Positions 5,946 to 6,583 of a stretch of 6,583 nucleotides of DNA are shown one piece after another (the first letter of the stretch is position 1; each line of letters begins with the position of its first letter). The position numbers and the translations under genes were made by a program. The notes beneath the pieces are model-generated. The model was not told where the DNA came from. It saw only the letters and a list, made by a program, of their open reading frames with translations, and made no database searches. The stretch is from Candidatus Fibrimonadales bacterium (lineage in GTDB: Bacteria; Fibrobacterota; Fibrobacteria; Fibrobacterales; Fibrobacteraceae). The stretch spans positions 1-6,583 of the forward strand of contig WQSA01000131.1 in the NCBI GenBank assembly GCA_009788135.1, in the 5' to 3' direction.

Positions 5946-6572
5946 ATGGAACTTATTCTAGTCATTCTCGTATTTCTCGCGCTGGTCGCGCTCGCCTCTA
6001 TTTTGAGCACGCAGCGCAAAATTCTAAGCGCATTGACAAGCCTTCGCATTCCGGAACCTCCGAAACAGCAAGAAATCAAATTTCCAGAATTTCCGAAATT
6101 CCCGGAGTTTCCGAAAATCGAGATTCCACCGGCAAAAGAAGTCGTTTTGGATTTGAATCCGGTTGTGCAAGCTGTGAACAACATTCGAATTCCAGAGCCT
6201 CAAGCGCAGCAAATTCCACCAGCAAAAGAAGTCGTTCTTGATTTGAATCCGGTAATAGAAGCGATTAAGGGGCTTCAAGACAAAGAAAACGTAGCGCATG
6301 CGCAAAGCGATTTGATAAAAGCTCTGCAAGAAACTTCCACTCTTATGCGGGTAAACCAGGCTGAATTCCAAAGCGGCCTTGAAGCTTTCCACAAGGCTAT
6401 AGACAAGCTGCTCGCTCAAGTTCCAAACGGAGAAAAGGAGCTTGATATGCAAAAGGAATTTATGCAAAAATTTGAAGAGGCTTTTACAAAAGTTCAGGAA
6501 TCATCGGCAGAAGCTGTGAATGCCAACTCGCTTCGCCTTCAGGAAATTTTAACGGAATTCATTAAAAAATGA
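5946..6572 (+). CDS. Membrane-anchored protein with proline-rich repeats and coiled-coil tail, function unknown
   Basis: The 208-residue protein starts with a single strongly hydrophobic helix (LILVILVFLALVALASIL, residues 3-20) followed by a basic stretch (TQRK). By the positive-inside rule this predicts N-out topology with the rest in the cytoplasm. Residues 33-103 form a Pro-rich spacer: RIPEP twice (34-38, 81-85), FPEFPK twice in tandem (46-57), and an identical 14-residue block IPPAKEVVLDLNPV at 60-73 and 90-103. Residues 110-208 are charged, low in Gly/Pro apart from a short break at 159-162 (QVPNG), and look like one or two coiled coils. The layout (anchor, stiff spacer, coiled coil) is that of a scaffold or of a protein like RmuC or a TonB-style spacer, but no family signature is present. 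It lies two bases after the upstream stop and overlaps the next ATG by four bases. Confidence 0.85.
   Translation: MELILVILVFLALVALASILSTQRKILSALTSLRIPEPPKQQEIKFPEFPKFPEFPKIEIPPAKEVVLDLNPVVQAVNNIRIPEPQAQQIPPAKEVVLDLNPVIEAIKGLQDKENVAHAQSDLIKALQETSTLMRVNQAEFQSGLEAFHKAIDKLLAQVPNGEKELDMQKEFMQKFEEAFTKVQESSAEAVNANSLRLQEILTEFIKK
6123..6254 (+). repeat. Internal 90-base-period duplication in the membrane-anchored protein gene
   Basis: Bases 6123-6164 and 6213-6254 match at about 38 of 42 positions and encode the same 14 residues (IPPAKEVVLDLNPV). The differences are at codon third positions or change no residue. This indicates either a fairly recent in-gene duplication or strong constraint. A separate tandem pair encoding FPEFPK lies just upstream (6081-6116). 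Confidence 0.85.
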
Positions 6573-6583
6573 ACTTTTACAAC
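6569..6583 (+). CDS. Start of a further operon gene, cut by the window end
   Basis: An ATG at 6569 overlaps the TGA of the upstream gene (ATGA) and opens a frame reading Met-Asn-Phe-Tyr-Asn before the window ends. The same four-base overlap joins the glycosyltransferase-like gene to ispH in this window, which supports it as a genuine coupled start. Nothing can be said about the product. Confidence 0.5.

Noticed and set aside
6024..6467. Minus-strand open frame of 147 codons opposite the membrane-anchored protein gene
   Set aside because: Its repeats (WNL, FRKF) are the antisense of the Pro-rich repeats, and it has no independent signal. The plus-strand frame has a membrane helix and operon junctions.
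5946..6572. Membrane-anchored protein as TonB, MotB or ZorA
   Set aside because: The anchor and Pro-rich spacer recall TonB, but the C-terminus is coiled coil rather than the TonB domain. There is only one membrane helix, and no OmpA-like or MotA-like signature.

Overview
The window looks like chromosomal DNA of a Gram-negative bacterium. It carries an IspH (MEP isoprenoid pathway), a divergent family-9-like (heptosyltransferase-type) glycosyltransferase, and an exported thioredoxin-fold protein with a classical signal peptide. None of the seven visible starts has a recognisable Shine-Dalgarno sequence. A degraded Rpn/PD-(D/E)XK nuclease 'transposase' gene lies at the left edge. That combination would suit Fibrobacterota or a similar phylum, but this is a low-confidence impression from general knowledge. 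No marker gene here fixes the taxonomy.

Layout, left to right. (1) Bases 1-639 hold a broken Rpn-family nuclease gene. Its 5' end lies outside the window, and its middle has lost sequence and changed frame. (2) Bases 640-866 are non-coding and contain an imperfect AT-rich/GTGC hairpin and short repeats. (3) Bases 867-2863 hold a two-gene plus-strand operon: the glycosyltransferase-like gene, then ispH, joined by a 4-base ATGA overlap. (4) Bases 2856-4607 hold one long minus-strand gene that fuses a complete RNase D (DEDDy exonuclease plus HRDC-type region) to a complete 5-formyltetrahydrofolate cyclo-ligase. Its end overlaps the end of ispH by 8 bases. (5) A 38-base divergent gap with a perfect 7-base inverted repeat separates that gene from a plus-strand operon. 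The operon encodes a secreted thioredoxin-like protein (4646-5188), a soluble helical protein of unknown family (5188-5943) and a membrane-anchored proline-repeat/coiled-coil protein (5946-6572). A further gene starts at 6569 and runs off the window.

The operon genes touch or overlap (1-base overlap, 2-base gap, 4-base ATGA overlap), so the unknown proteins are probably co-expressed with the thiol-redox protein and with whatever follows. The two items most worth following up are the RNase D-cyclo-ligase fusion, which joins RNA 3' processing to folate repair in one polypeptide, and the uncharacterised right-hand operon. I see no CRISPR array, tRNA, rRNA, intact insertion sequence or recognisable defence system.
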